This document shows positions 52,511-62,035 of a DNA stretch of 64,000 nucleotides, one piece after another. This DNA is from Ramlibacter cellulosilyticus (GTDB lineage Bacteria > Pseudomonadota > Gammaproteobacteria > Burkholderiales > Burkholderiaceae_C), in assembly GCF_014297465.1 (NCBI RefSeq), contig NZ_JACORT010000011.1, forward strand, positions 62,001 to 126,000, written 5' to 3'. Every line of letters begins with the position of its first letter. The stretch's first letter is position 1. Below the pieces are notes generated by a model that saw only the letters and a program-made list of their open reading frames with translations, was not told the origin of the DNA and did no database searches. A program made the position numbers and the translations under genes.

Positions 52511-53524
52511 TCAGTGCCCTCCCTGGCGGATGCGGGGATTGATCAGGCCGTAGGCGAGATCGACCAGCAGGTTGACGGTCATGACCACCACGCCCAGCAG
52601 CAGCATGCCGCCTTGCAGCACGGGGTAGTCGCGGCGGTTGATCGCCTCGATCAGCCACTTGCCCACGCCCGGCCAGGAGAAGATGGTCTCGGTGAGGATC
52701 GCGCCGGTGAACAGCACGCCCACCTGCAGGCCGATCACGGTCACTACCGGGATCAGCGCATTGCGCAGCGCATGCACGCCGATCACGCGCAGCGGCGGCA
52801 GGCCCTTGGCGCGCGCGGTGCGGATGTAGTCCTCGCCCAGCACTTCCAGCATGGCCGAGCGCGTCATGCGCGCGACCACGGCAAGCGGGTTGGTGCCCAG
52901 CACGATGGTCGGCAGGATCAGGTGCTGCAGCGCGGACCAGAAGGCGCCCTTGTCGTCGGAAAGCAGCGAGTCGACCAGCAGGAAGCCGGTCTTCGGCTCG
53001 ATGAAGTACTGCACGGAGAGCCGCCCCGACACGGGCGTGAGCCCCAGTTGCACCGAGAACAGCAGGATCAGCAGCAGGCCCCACCAGAAGATCGGCATGG
53101 AGTAGCCGGTGAGCGACGTCGCCATCACGCCGTGGTCGAACACGGAATTGCGCTTGACCGCGGCGAGGATGCCGGCCGGGATGCCGAGCAGCAGCGCGAA
53201 CAGGATCGCGCACACGGCCAGCTCGATCGTCGCCGGGAACAGCGCCGCGAACTCGTGCAGCACCGGCGCCTGCGTGATGATGGACTTGCCCAGGTCGCCC
53301 TGGAGCACGCGGCCGATGTAGATGGCGTACTGCGTGAGCACCGGCTTGTCGAAGCCGTACTCCTGCACCAGCTTGGCGTGCCGCGCGGCGTCGATCCCGC
53401 GCTCGCCCGCCATCGTCTCGATGGGATCGCCGGGGACCAGCCGGATCAGGAAGAACGCCAGCAGCGTCATCCCGAAGAAGGTCGGGATGACCAGCGAGAG
53501 GCGGGTCAGGATGAAGCGGAACAT
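52511..53524 (-). CDS. dppB: Dipeptide ABC transporter permease DppB
   Basis: A 337-residue permease with six helices and the typical start MFRFILTRLSLVIPTFFGMT. RLVPGDPIETMAG and the EAA loop EDYIRTARAKGLPPLRVIGVHALRN (seen as EDYIRTARAKGL) identify the DppB/OppB type. It is the first gene of the operon dppB-dppC-dppD-dppF-dppA. GCAAAGG-type hairpins lie both upstream (53554-53678) and downstream of the dppBC pair. Confidence 0.95.
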   Translation of the reverse strand: MFRFILTRLSLVIPTFFGMTLLAFFLIRLVPGDPIETMAGERGIDAARHAKLVQEYGFDKPVLTQYAIYIGRVLQGDLGKSIITQAPVLHEFAALFPATIELAVCAILFALLLGIPAGILAAVKRNSVFDHGVMATSLTGYSMPIFWWGLLLILLFSVQLGLTPVSGRLSVQYFIEPKTGFLLVDSLLSDDKGAFWSALQHLILPTIVLGTNPLAVVARMTRSAMLEVLGEDYIRTARAKGLPPLRVIGVHALRNALIPVVTVIGLQVGVLFTGAILTETIFSWPGVGKWLIEAINRRDYPVLQGGMLLLGVVVMTVNLLVDLAYGLINPRIRQGGH

Positions 53525-53553
53525 GGGACGGGATCAGTGACAGGGAACGGGAA

Positions 53554-53678
53554 CGGACAGCCGGACGCAAAAGTCGCAGAAGCTACGCAAAAGTCGCAAA
53601 AGAAGTCAAGAAAACTTCAATGGTTTTCCTTTTCGCGACTTTTGCGGAACCTTTGCGACTTTTGCGTCCGGCCGTCCG
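53554..53678. repeat. Long hairpin of GCAAAGG-type units, copy B4
   Basis: The left arm CGGACAGCCGGACGCAAAAG plus GTCGCAAAAG-type units pairs with TTTTGCGACTTTTGCG-type units ending CCGGCCGTCCG. The units here are GCAAAAG, changed in both arms. It lies between fadD and dppB, both leftward. Confidence 0.9.
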
Positions 53679-53692
53679 CCTTCGGTTTTTCC

Positions 53693-55369
53693 TCAGCGCT
53701 TGTCCCGCAGCTCCCGCCGCAGGATCTTGCCCACCGGCGTCTTCGGCAGGTCCGTGCGGAACTCGATCACGCGGGGCTGCTTGTAGCCGGTGAGGTTGGA
53801 GCGGCAGTACTCCTTGACCTTGTCCTCGGTCAGGGCCTGGTCGCGCTTGACGATCACCAGCTTCACGGCCTCGCCGGTCTTCTCGTCGGGCACGCCGACC
53901 ACCGCGCACTCGGCCACGCCGGGCAGCTGCATGACGACGTCCTCGACCTCGTTCGGGTACACGTTGAAGCCGGAGACCAGCACCATGTCCTTCTTGCGGT
54001 CGACGATCTTGAAGTAGCCGCGCTCGTCCATGATGCCGATGTCGCCGCTCTTGAAGAAGCCGTCGGCGGTCATGACCTTCGCGGTCTCGTCGGGCCGCTG
54101 CCAGTAGCCCGCCATCACCTGCGGCCCCTTGATCGCGATCTCGCCCGGCTGGCCCTGCGGCACCTCCACGCCGTTGTCGTCCACGCACTTCATGGACGTC
54201 GAGGGCAGCGGGATGCCGATGGTGCCGGTGAACTCGGTGCTGGTCACCGGGTTGCAGCTCGCCGAGGGCGAGGTCTCCGACAGGCCGTAGCCTTCGCAGA
54301 TCGGGCAGCCGGTCTTCTCCAGCCACAGCTTGGCCACGGCGCCCTGCACCGCCATGCCGCCGCCGACCGAGACCTTCAGGTTGGACCAGTCCACCTTGTT
54401 GAAGTCGGGATGGTTCGCCAGGCCGTTGAACAGCGTGTTCACGGCCGGGAAGCTGTGGAACTTGTGCTTGGACAGCTCCTTCAGCACCGCGGGCAGGTCG
54501 CGCGGGTTCGGGATCAGGATCAGCTTCCCGCCCGTGCGCATGTTCAGCATCATCCCCACCGTGAAGGCGAAGATGTGGTACAGCGGCAGCGCGCAGATCG
54601 ACGTGGGCTGGTCGCTCGAAGGCACCTTGTCCATCACCGGCTTGTTCCAGGCTTCGGACTGCAGCACGTTGGCGATGACGTTGCGGTGCAGGAGCACGGC
54701 GCCCTTGGACACGCCGGTGGTGCCGCCGGTGTACTGCAGCACCGCGACGTCGTCCGGCTTGATCTCGGGCTTGCGCAGCGTGCCGCGCTGGCCGCGGTCG
54801 ATCGCCTCGTTGAACTTCACCGCGCCGGGCAGGTTGTACGCCGGCACCATCTTCTTGACCTTGCGCACGACGTAGTTCACCAGCGTGCCCTTGAGGCCGC
54901 CGAGCATGTCGCCCATGGCCGCCAGCACCACGTGCTTCACCGGCGTCGCCGCGATGCACTGCTGCAGCGTGTTGGCGAAGTTCTCGATGATGACGATCGC
55001 CTTCGAGCCCGAGTCCTTGAGCTGGTGCTCCAGCTCCCGCGGCGTGTACAGCGGGTTGACGTTCACCACCACGAAGCCGGCGCGCAGGATGGCGGCCACG
55101 GCCACCGGGTACTGCGGCACGTTGGGCATCATGATCGCCACGCGGTCGCCCTTCACCAGGCCGAGGCCCTGGAGGTAGGCGGCGAAGGCGCGGCTGAGCG
55201 AATCGGTCTCGCCGAAGCTCAGCTCCTTGCCCATGAAGACGTAGGCCGGGCGGGCCGCGTACTTCGTGAAGCTCTCTTCCATCAGCTGGACCAGCGAGTG
55301 GTACTGCGACGCGTCGATGTCGGCAGGCACGCCTTGCGGATAGGCGGCGAGCCAGGGGCGATTGCTCAT
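53693..55369 (-). CDS. fadD: Long-chain fatty acid-CoA ligase
   Basis: A 558-residue acyl-adenylating enzyme that activates fatty acids to acyl-CoA for beta-oxidation. The AMP-binding motif is YTGGTTGVSKGA, followed by CEGYGLSETSPSAS and the hinge-region DRKKDMVLVSGFNVYPNEVE; the catalytic lysine is in TPVGKILRRELR near the C-terminus. The length and sequence suit FadD. The CoA and acyl chain length are not deducible. It starts 22 bases after the pntB stop and may be read from the pnt promoter. Confidence 0.94.
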   Translation of the reverse strand: MSNRPWLAAYPQGVPADIDASQYHSLVQLMEESFTKYAARPAYVFMGKELSFGETDSLSRAFAAYLQGLGLVKGDRVAIMMPNVPQYPVAVAAILRAGFVVVNVNPLYTPRELEHQLKDSGSKAIVIIENFANTLQQCIAATPVKHVVLAAMGDMLGGLKGTLVNYVVRKVKKMVPAYNLPGAVKFNEAIDRGQRGTLRKPEIKPDDVAVLQYTGGTTGVSKGAVLLHRNVIANVLQSEAWNKPVMDKVPSSDQPTSICALPLYHIFAFTVGMMLNMRTGGKLILIPNPRDLPAVLKELSKHKFHSFPAVNTLFNGLANHPDFNKVDWSNLKVSVGGGMAVQGAVAKLWLEKTGCPICEGYGLSETSPSASCNPVTSTEFTGTIGIPLPSTSMKCVDDNGVEVPQGQPGEIAIKGPQVMAGYWQRPDETAKVMTADGFFKSGDIGIMDERGYFKIVDRKKDMVLVSGFNVYPNEVEDVVMQLPGVAECAVVGVPDEKTGEAVKLVIVKRDQALTEDKVKEYCRSNLTGYKQPRVIEFRTDLPKTPVGKILRRELRDKR

Positions 55370-55391
55370 GCTTCTTGTCTCCTCTTTCTTG

Positions 55392-56807
55392 TCACTTCAG
55401 GGCGGCCAGGACCTCGTCCAGCATCTTCTTGGCGTCTCCGAACAGCATGCGGTTGTTGTCCTTGTAGAAGAGCGGATTGTCCACGCCCGCGTAGCCGGAC
55501 GCCATGCTGCGTTTCATGACGATCGAGTGCCTCGCCTTCCAGACCTCCAGCACCGGCATGCCGGCGATCGGGCTGGTGGGATCGTCCTGGGCGGCCGGGT
55601 TCACGATGTCGTTGGCGCCGATCACCATGGCGACGTCGGTCTCCGGGAAGTCCTCGTTGATCTCGTCCATCTCCAGCACGATGTCGTAGGGCACCTTCGC
55701 CTCGGCCAGCAGCACGTTCATGTGGCCGGGCATGCGCCCCGCCACGGGGTGGATGCCGAAGCGCACGTTCACGCCCATCTCGCGCAGCAGCTTCGTGATC
55801 TCGAAGACCGTGTGCTGCGCCTGGGCCACGGCCATGCCGTAGCCCGGGACGATGATGACGTTCTTGGCCTCGCGCAGCATCTCGGCCGTCTCCACGGCGC
55901 TGACCGGCGACACCTCGCCGGCGGGCTGGGCCGCATCGCCCTTGGCCGCCGGCGCCGCGCCGCCGCCGCTGCCGAAGCCACCGGCGATCACGCTGATGAA
56001 GTTGCGGTTCATCGCGCGGCACATGATGTACGACAGGATGGCACCCGAGGAGCCGACCAGCGCGCCGACCACGATCAGCAGGTCGTTGCTCAGCATGAAG
56101 CCGGTGGCGGCGGCCGCCCATCCCGAGTAGCTATTGAGCATGGAGACCACCACCGGCATGTCGGCGCCGCCGATGGCCATGACCATGTGCACCCCGAACA
56201 GCAGGGCGATGACGGTCATCACGATCAGCGGGATCATGCCCGCCTCGATGGTCTCGGCCCGCAGGAACCCGCGGCCGAACCAGATCACGACCAGCAGGCC
56301 GGCCAGGTTGAGCCAGTGGCGGCCGGGCAGCAGCACCGGCTTGCCGCCGATCTTGGCCGACAGCTTGCCGAAGGCGATGAGCGAGCCGGAGAAGGTGATC
56401 GCGCCGATCAGGATGCCGACGTAGATCTCCACCTCGTGGATGGTCTTCTCGGCCGGCGTCGGGAACACGGTGGACGTGTCGACGTAGCTGGCGAAGCCGA
56501 CCAGGCAGGCCGCGAGGCCGACCAGGCTGTGCATCAGCGCTACCAGCTCCGGCATCTGCGTCATCTGCACCTTCTTCGCGGCGAAGAGGCCGATGGCGCC
56601 GCCGACGACCAGGGCCCCCACGATCCAGGCGTAGCCGGTGGGCGTGACGCGCGGGCCGAGCACCGTGGCCAGCACGGCCAGGGCCATGCCGATCATGCCG
56701 AACACGTTGCCGCGGCGCGCGGTCTCGGGGTTCGACAGGCCGCCCAGGCTCAGGATGAAGAGGATGGTCGATCCGATGTAGGAAACGACGGCGAGGCTTG
56801 CGTTCAT
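55392..56807 (-). CDS. pntB: NAD(P) transhydrogenase, beta subunit
   Basis: A 471-residue integral membrane subunit with about nine helices and a C-terminal NADP(H)-binding domain III. The latter contains [30 protein letters not shown], and the [14 protein letters not shown] and [16 protein letters not shown] loops. With PntA it couples the proton gradient to NADPH formation from NADH. It lies 15 bases after pntA. The length matches E. coli PntB (462). Confidence 0.96.
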   Translation of the reverse strand: MNASLAVVSYIGSTILFILSLGGLSNPETARRGNVFGMIGMALAVLATVLGPRVTPTGYAWIVGALVVGGAIGLFAAKKVQMTQMPELVALMHSLVGLAACLVGFASYVDTSTVFPTPAEKTIHEVEIYVGILIGAITFSGSLIAFGKLSAKIGGKPVLLPGRHWLNLAGLLVVIWFGRGFLRAETIEAGMIPLIVMTVIALLFGVHMVMAIGGADMPVVVSMLNSYSGWAAAATGFMLSNDLLIVVGALVGSSGAILSYIMCRAMNRNFISVIAGGFGSGGGAAPAAKGDAAQPAGEVSPVSAVETAEMLREAKNVIIVPGYGMAVAQAQHTVFEITKLLREMGVNVRFGIHPVAGRMPGHMNVLLAEAKVPYDIVLEMDEINEDFPETDVAMVIGANDIVNPAAQDDPTSPIAGMPVLEVWKARHSIVMKRSMASGYAGVDNPLFYKDNNRMLFGDAKKMLDEVLAALK

Positions 56808-56822
56808 GTCCGTGCCTCCTTC

Positions 56823-58484
56823 TTATTTGCGGAACATCGCCAGCATGCGACGCGTGACCGCGAAGCCGCCGAACATGTTGACGGCCGTGAGCGTGAGCGC
56901 GAGCACGGCCATGCCGAGGATCAGGGCGTTGGGCCGGTCGACCCCTGCGTCGGTGAGCGGCGGCGCCACCTGGATCAGCGCGCCGATGGCGATGATCGAG
57001 GAGATGGCGTTGGTCACGCTCATGAGCGGCGTGTGCAGCGAGGGCGTCACGTTCCACACCACCATGTAGCCCACGAAGCAGGCGAGCACGAAGACGGTGA
57101 AGTGCGACAGGAAGCTGATCGGCGCGTACAGCCCCACCAGCAGGAAGAGCACGGCGCCGACGCCGAACATGATGGCCAGCGACTTCAGCGACATCGGCTC
57201 GCCGGCGCCGTGGCCGTGCCCCTTGGGCGCGGCGACCACCGCGGCGGCCGCCTTGGGCTTCGCGGCCGCCGCCGGGATCTTCGGCGGCGGTGGCGGCCAG
57301 GTGATGTTGCCTTCCTTGATCACCGTCAGGCCGCGGATCGCATCGTCCTCCATGTTGACGTCGATGCGGCCGTCCTTCGCCTTGCACAGCTCCTCGGCCA
57401 GGCGCAGCAGGTTGTTCGAATAGAGCGTGGACGACTGCTTGGCCAGCCGGCTCACCAGGTCCGTGTAGCCGATGATGGTGACGCCATGCTTCACCACCGC
57501 CTGCCCGGGTTCGGTCAGTTCGCAGTTGCCGCCCTGCTCGGCGGCCATGTCCACGATCACGCTGCCCGGCTTCATGCTGCGCACCATCTCGGCGGTGATC
57601 AGCTTCGGTGCGGGCTTGCCCGGGATCAGGGCGGTCGTGATGATGATGTCGGCGTCCTTCGCTTCGCGCGCGTACATCTCGCGCTGCGCCTGCTGGAAGC
57701 CTTCGCTCATGACCTTGGCGTAGCCGCCGCCGCCCGAGCCCTCCTCCTCGTAGTCGACCTTGACGAATTCGCCGCCGAGCGAGACCACCTGGTCCGCCAC
57801 TTCGGCCCGCGTGTCGTTGGCGCGCACGATCGCGCCCAGGTTGGCGGCGGTGCCGATGGCCGCCAGGCCGGCAACACCCGCGCCCGCGATGAAGACGCGC
57901 GCCGGCGGGATCTTGCCCGCGGCGGTCACCTGGCCGTTGAAGAAGCGGCCGAAGGCGTTGGCGGCCTCGATCACGGCACGGTAGCCGCTGATGCCCGCCA
58001 TGGAGGTCAGCGCATCCATCTTCTGCGCGCGCGAGAGCTGGCGTGGCAGCGAGTCGATCGCGAGCACGGTCGCCCGGCGGGCGGCCAGCTGCTGCATCAG
58101 CTCGGGGTGCTGCGCGGGCCAGACGAAGCCGACCAGCGTGGCGCCTTCGCGCAGCAGCTGCACTTCGTACGGGGTCGGCGGGCGCACCTTGAAGACGATG
58201 TCCGCACGCGACCAGAGCTGCGCCGCATCCGGCACCACCTCGGCCCCCGCGGCGCGATAGGTGTCGTCGGCGAAGTTGGCTGCATCACCCGCGCCGCTTT
58301 CGACGGAGACGGCAAAACCGAGCTTGACGAGCTTGGCGACGACTTCCGGCACGGTGGCGACGCGCTTCTCGCCCGCCGCGGTTTCCTTCGGGACGCCGAT
58401 GCGCAGGGGCGCCGGCGCCGGTGCCGCTGCCAGGGCAGCAGCGGGTTCGCTCGCCGGCGACGCGGCAGGAGCTACGGTTTGCAT
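56823..58484 (-). CDS. pntA: NAD(P) transhydrogenase, alpha subunit (fused alpha1-alpha2)
   Basis: A 553-residue subunit joining the NAD(H)-binding domain I and the first membrane segment block. The N-terminus has about 30 Ala/Pro-rich residues before LRIGVPKETAAGEKRVA, longer than E. coli PntA (510 residues). The Rossmann motif is VFIAGAGVAGLAAIGTA. An Ala/Lys/Pro-rich linker near residues 395-430 precedes four C-terminal helices. GAGGAGAAG before the ATG at 58484 supports this start; an in-frame upstream ORF overlaps the divergent gene and is rejected. Some relatives split this gene in two; here it is fused. Confidence 0.95.
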   Translation of the reverse strand: MQTVAPAASPASEPAAALAAAPAPAPLRIGVPKETAAGEKRVATVPEVVAKLVKLGFAVSVESGAGDAANFADDTYRAAGAEVVPDAAQLWSRADIVFKVRPPTPYEVQLLREGATLVGFVWPAQHPELMQQLAARRATVLAIDSLPRQLSRAQKMDALTSMAGISGYRAVIEAANAFGRFFNGQVTAAGKIPPARVFIAGAGVAGLAAIGTAANLGAIVRANDTRAEVADQVVSLGGEFVKVDYEEEGSGGGGYAKVMSEGFQQAQREMYAREAKDADIIITTALIPGKPAPKLITAEMVRSMKPGSVIVDMAAEQGGNCELTEPGQAVVKHGVTIIGYTDLVSRLAKQSSTLYSNNLLRLAEELCKAKDGRIDVNMEDDAIRGLTVIKEGNITWPPPPPKIPAAAAKPKAAAAVVAAPKGHGHGAGEPMSLKSLAIMFGVGAVLFLLVGLYAPISFLSHFTVFVLACFVGYMVVWNVTPSLHTPLMSVTNAISSIIAIGALIQVAPPLTDAGVDRPNALILGMAVLALTLTAVNMFGGFAVTRRMLAMFRK

Positions 58485-58581
58485 GGACTCTTCTCCTCGA
58501 TTGGGGGCGAGCTCTTGATCTTCTGGAGCTGAACGCAAGCTTACATGAAGGCTTGTCGAGCTCCGCAGCCACTCTTCTGTC

Positions 58582-59694
58582 ATGTCGCTGACCACCGTCC
58601 TCGCCCTCTCGGCGGTTCTCCACCTTTATATCGGTGCCCGCATCGTTCCCACCCTTCCCTTGTCAGGGGGGATGGCCTTCGCGCTGCTGCTGGCCGCGTC
58701 GGCCGTGCTGGTGCCCGCCGGGCTGCTGGCGCGTCGCGTGATGCGCCCACCGGCGGCCGATCGGCTCACGTGGGTCGGCATGCTGTGCATGGGGCTGTTC
58801 TCCTCGCTGCTGGTGCTCACCGTGCTGCGCGACCTGCTCCTGCTGGTGCTGCAGCTCGCGGGCGGGCCGGACTGGCGCGTCGCCAGCGGCAGCGCGGTGC
58901 CGCTGCTCGCGCTGGCCTTCACGGGCATCGGCTTCCTCAACGCCCGGCTGCCGGCGCGCGTGAAGCGCGTGACGGTGCCGCTGCCCGGCCTCGCCGCCGG
59001 CCTGGCCGGCTTCCGCATCGTGCAGATCAGCGACATCCACGTCGGGCCGACGATCAAGGCGGAGTACCTGCAGAAGATCGTCGACCGCGTGAACGCGCTG
59101 GAGCCGGACGTCGTCGCCATCACCGGCGACCTGGTCGATGGCTCGGTGCAGGAGCTGCGCGCGCACGTCGCGCCGCTCGCGGGGCTGCGCGCCCGCCACG
59201 GCGTCTTCTTCGTGACCGGCAACCACGAGTACTACTCCGGCGTGCACGGCTGGGTGCAGGAGCTGCAGCGCCTGGGCATCCGCGTGCTGCACAACGAGCA
59301 CGTGGTGCTGCGCCACGGCGGCGCGCCGCTGGTGCTCGCCGGCGTTCCCGATTACGGCGGCCACCACTTCGACCCCGCGCATCGCAGCGACCCTGCCGCG
59401 GCCCTCGCCGGCGCGCCGGAAGGTGCGCCGCGCGTGCTGCTCGCGCACCAGCCCCGCACCGCGCCCGCCGCGGCGCAGGCGGGCTTCGACCTGCAGCTCT
59501 CGGGGCATACGCACGGCGGCCAGTTCCTGCCCTGGACCTTCTTCGTGCCCTTGCAGCAGCCGTATACGGCCGGGCTGCACCAGCTCGGCCGTTTGCGCGT
59601 CTACGTCAGCCGTGGGACCGGCTATTGGGGTCCGCCCAAGCGTCTCGGTGCACCATCTGAAATTGCCGAGCTACTTCTGGCGGCGTCAGTGTGA
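58582..59694 (+). CDS. Membrane-anchored metallophosphoesterase
   Basis: A 370-residue protein with about four N-terminal helices in the first 125 residues and a calcineurin-like catalytic domain. Metal ligands are D151 and H153 (SDIHVG), D183 (GDLVDG), N214 and H215 (GNHEYY), and histidines in HQP and GHTHGGQ. YkuE-like relatives hydrolyse lipid or phosphodiester substrates at the membrane face. It is divergent from pntA with 97 bases between starts. The substrate is unknown. Confidence 0.9.
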   Translation: MSLTTVLALSAVLHLYIGARIVPTLPLSGGMAFALLLAASAVLVPAGLLARRVMRPPAADRLTWVGMLCMGLFSSLLVLTVLRDLLLLVLQLAGGPDWRVASGSAVPLLALAFTGIGFLNARLPARVKRVTVPLPGLAAGLAGFRIVQISDIHVGPTIKAEYLQKIVDRVNALEPDVVAITGDLVDGSVQELRAHVAPLAGLRARHGVFFVTGNHEYYSGVHGWVQELQRLGIRVLHNEHVVLRHGGAPLVLAGVPDYGGHHFDPAHRSDPAAALAGAPEGAPRVLLAHQPRTAPAAAQAGFDLQLSGHTHGGQFLPWTFFVPLQQPYTAGLHQLGRLRVYVSRGTGYWGPPKRLGAPSEIAELLLAASV

Positions 59695-59759
59695 GTCCTA
59701 CAGGCCGGCGGCGTGTTGTCCGACGCGGCTGAGCTTGATGCCTACCGAACACTGTCCGG

Positions 59760-60482
59760 ATGGCACGTGCTGCTTTCCTCCCCTTTCCCCTCGCCGGGGC
59801 CAGCGCCACCAACGTGGTCTACCTCGGCGCCGCCCTGTGCCGCCGCAAGTTCGAGCTTTACTACCCTGACGGATTCGAGGACGAGACCTACCTGGTCGCC
59901 GAGCGCTCGCACAAGGAGCGCGCGCACCTGGAATGGGAGACCGAACTGGCGCCGGCCTCCTTCCGCAAGCTGCTCGCACGCGGCGAGTTCCGCGCGATCT
60001 CCGATGCGGCGGTGCGCATCGAGGCGCGGGCAAACCTTTTGTTCTCTTTCGAGCGCATGGCTCTGCGGGACGCGGTGAAGACGCCCGCGGGCGCCCGGCT
60101 GTTCGCGACCGAGCTCTACGCTTTCCTGTACGGGCACGGCTCGCCGCAGCGGCGGTTCAACGACTGGATCGAGGCGCTCGCCGACCTGCCGCAACGCAAG
60201 AGCCGCGTCCTCACCTGGCCGGTCGCCACCGTCTTCGGCTTCATCGCGCGCCCCGACAAGCACCTGTTCTTCAAGCCGCGTGCGACGCGCAAGGCCGCGC
60301 AGCTGTACGGCTACGCGATGACCCACGGCACGGTGCCGACCTGGCCCCAGTACCAGGACCTGCTGACCTTCGCTGCGGTGCTGCGCCGCGACCTGGACCG
60401 CAAGCCGGGCTTCAAGGCGCGCGACATGATCGACCTGCAGTCGTTCATGTGGGTGCAGGGCGCTCCGGAATACGAAGCCTGA
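59760..60482 (+). CDS. Conserved hypothetical protein (240 aa)
   Basis: A 240-residue soluble protein with no signal peptide or membrane helix. It is rich in aromatic and basic residues and contains SFERMALRDAVKTPAG, ATELYAFLYGHGSPQRRFNDWIEAL and QSFMWVQGAPEY. I recall similar hypothetical proteins in Burkholderiales but know no function. The start is uncertain: the ATG at 59760 lacks a clear ribosome binding site, and a later start near the NVVYLG segment is possible. It follows the metallophosphoesterase gene by 65 bases on the same strand. Confidence 0.7.
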   Translation: MARAAFLPFPLAGASATNVVYLGAALCRRKFELYYPDGFEDETYLVAERSHKERAHLEWETELAPASFRKLLARGEFRAISDAAVRIEARANLLFSFERMALRDAVKTPAGARLFATELYAFLYGHGSPQRRFNDWIEALADLPQRKSRVLTWPVATVFGFIARPDKHLFFKPRATRKAAQLYGYAMTHGTVPTWPQYQDLLTFAAVLRRDLDRKPGFKARDMIDLQSFMWVQGAPEYEA

Positions 60483-60499
60483 TCACGGCGACGCGGGTC

Positions 60500-60552
60500 T
60501 TGTAGGGTGGCGCGGCGAATGCCGCGGAAGGTGAGCGTCAGCGAACCCCACC
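60500..60552. repeat. Half element of the GGGGTTCGC/CCACCCTACA family, copy A4
   Basis: Only the right arm is present: TTGTAGGGTGGCGCGGCGAA through GGTGAGCGTCAGCGAACCCCACC. The left arm is missing, and the outer end overlaps the last codons of the leftward membrane-protein gene at 60538. Confidence 0.75.
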
Positions 60553-61101
60553 GCCCCCACCGCGCGCGAAGCGCCAACACCGCACCCCCTCCTCCGCCAT
60601 CGGCAGCACGTTGAGCAGGAACACCGCCGCCGCCGCCCCCGCCAGGTACTCCCCCGGCCACGGCACCTCCTTCGCCCGCAGCGCAAAATCCGGCACCCCC
60701 GCATCGAACAGCGCCAGCACCTGCTCCCACGCCATCACGGCCAGCAGCGCCAGCACCACCAGCGGCAGGATCTCCATGAAGCTGTGCACCATCTGCTCGA
60801 AAGGCCGCACCTCGCGCAGCGGCACCGCGTAGCGCAGCTCGATGAAGGTGGTGACCTCGTGCGCCAGGAAGGCGGCGAAGACCAGCATCAGCACCGCGGC
60901 GTCGATCTCCAGCAGCCCCACCGCCAGCAGCGCGATCCCCGCCTCGGCAAACAGGAACCAGTGGAATACGTTCTCCGGCCAGCCGCTGGTGCGTTCGATG
61001 GCAGTGCGGCGGTGGCACCACCAGTCCGCGAGGCCGGCGGCGATCCAGACCGGGATCACCGCCCACATCAGCACCAGCTCGGCCGCCTCCTGCAACCTCA
61101 T
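60538..61101 (-). CDS. Membrane protein in exb operon, unrecognised
   Basis: A 187-residue integral membrane protein with about five helices, among them LVLMWAVIPVWIAAGLADWW and AVLMLVFAAFLAHEVTTFIE. I do not recognise the family. It overlaps the upstream exbD by four bases (ATGA), so it is coupled to an ExbB-ExbD-ExbD set. The 3' end, encoding ARGGGGGVR, lies in a half copy of a REP-like repeat, so the original C-terminus may have been replaced. The conserved acidic and His residues in the helices could take part in the proton motor or in a separate transport step; this is a guess. Confidence 0.7.
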   Translation of the reverse strand: MRLQEAAELVLMWAVIPVWIAAGLADWWCHRRTAIERTSGWPENVFHWFLFAEAGIALLAVGLLEIDAAVLMLVFAAFLAHEVTTFIELRYAVPLREVRPFEQMVHSFMEILPLVVLALLAVMAWEQVLALFDAGVPDFALRAKEVPWPGEYLAGAAAAVFLLNVLPMAEEGVRCWRFARGGGGGVR

Positions 61102-61520
61102 GGCGCGAACTGCTCCATCCCCACGATCCCGATCTTCTGCAGGTTCTGCCGCTGCGCGCTGGTGAGCGCCGCCGCGACCGCCTCGTACTTCGCGCGCCGG
61201 TCCGGGCGCACGTGGATCTCGGGTTGCTGCGCCTGCCCCGCCGCCTCGCGCAGCTTCGCGTCCAGCGCGGTGCGGTCGGCGAGCGGCTCGCCGTTCCAGA
61301 GGAAGCGTCCGGCGGCATCGATGTCGAGCTGCACGACCACGGGCGGTGCCGTTGGCGGCGGCGCATTGCGTCCCGGCATTTCCAGGCTCACCGCCTGCAG
61401 CTGGATGGGGATGGTGACGATCAGCATCACGAGCAGGACCAGCAGCACGTCCACCAGCGGCGTCGTGTTGATGTCCACGATCGGTTCGGGATCGGCCTCG
61501 GTGCCGGCGCGGATGTGCAT
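61098..61520 (-). CDS. ExbD/TolR family protein, second of a tandem pair
   Basis: A 140-residue ExbD-type protein with a short cytoplasmic N-terminus and one helix. The proton-pathway aspartate is D24 in NTTPLVDVLLVLLVM. The periplasmic domain has PEIHVRPDRRAKYEAVAAAL. It starts three bases after the first ExbD of the operon, from which it differs markedly, so this is an old duplication. Tandem exbD genes after exbB occur in several proteobacterial TonB systems, where the second may be dispensable. Confidence 0.88.
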   Translation of the reverse strand: MHIRAGTEADPEPIVDINTTPLVDVLLVLLVMLIVTIPIQLQAVSLEMPGRNAPPPTAPPVVVQLDIDAAGRFLWNGEPLADRTALDAKLREAAGQAQQPEIHVRPDRRAKYEAVAAALTSAQRQNLQKIGIVGMEQFAP

Positions 61521-61523
61521 GGC

Positions 61524-61949
61524 TCAGCGCGGTGGGGGTTCGGTGAGGAAGCCGATGCGGGCGATGCCCGCCTGCTGCGCGGCGAGCACCACGCGGCCGA
61601 TCGCGTCGTAGTCCGCGCGCACGTCGCCGCGGATGTGCAGCTCGGGCTGCGGCTGCATCGCGGAGATCTTGACCAGCAACTGGCGCAGGGACTCGGCGTC
61701 CGGCAGGCGCGTCTCGAACCACCAGGTCGCGCCGGTGGCGTCCACCGTCACGATCACGTTCTCCTGCTGCGCGTCGCGCTGCTGGTTCTGCTCGCGCGGC
61801 AGGTTCACCGCGATCGAGCTGTTCACGACCGGGATGGTGATGAGGAAGATGATCAGCAGCACCAGCATCACGTCCACCAGCGGCGTGGTGTTGATGCTGG
61901 CGATCAGCGGATCCTCCCCGGCGCCGGGGTCCCGGAACTGGATGGCCAC
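61524..61949 (-). CDS. ExbD/TolR family protein, first of a tandem pair
   Basis: A 141-residue ExbD-type protein. The proton-pathway aspartate is D26 in NTTPLVDVMLVLLIIF. The periplasmic part contains VIVTVDATGATWWFE, PELHIRGDVRADYDAIGRVV and the terminal GIARIGFLTEPPPR. It follows exbB with a gap of 86 bases that contains a GC-rich hairpin. It is closer to the ExbD at 34313-34729 than to its tandem partner at the motif level (NxTPLVDVML). Confidence 0.9.
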   Translation of the reverse strand: MAIQFRDPGAGEDPLIASINTTPLVDVMLVLLIIFLITIPVVNSSIAVNLPREQNQQRDAQQENVIVTVDATGATWWFETRLPDAESLRQLLVKISAMQPQPELHIRGDVRADYDAIGRVVLAAQQAGIARIGFLTEPPPR

Positions 61950-61965
61950 TTACATGGCCCCCACG

Positions 61966-62035
61966 CTCGACGCCTTCGGCATCGAGCTGCCCCCCGAGGG
62001 GGCGTTCGCGTCTTGGGGCGGCCCGGCGACGCTCA
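61966..62035. repeat. Intergenic GC-rich hairpin element, family E copy 2
   Basis: On the minus strand it holds GCCGGGCCGCCCCAAGACGC, then a GCCCCC/GGGGGC hairpin, then GGCGTCGAGCGTGGGGGCC. It resembles the element between gshA and proA in order of blocks. It lies inside the exb operon, between exbB and the first exbD. Confidence 0.55.
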
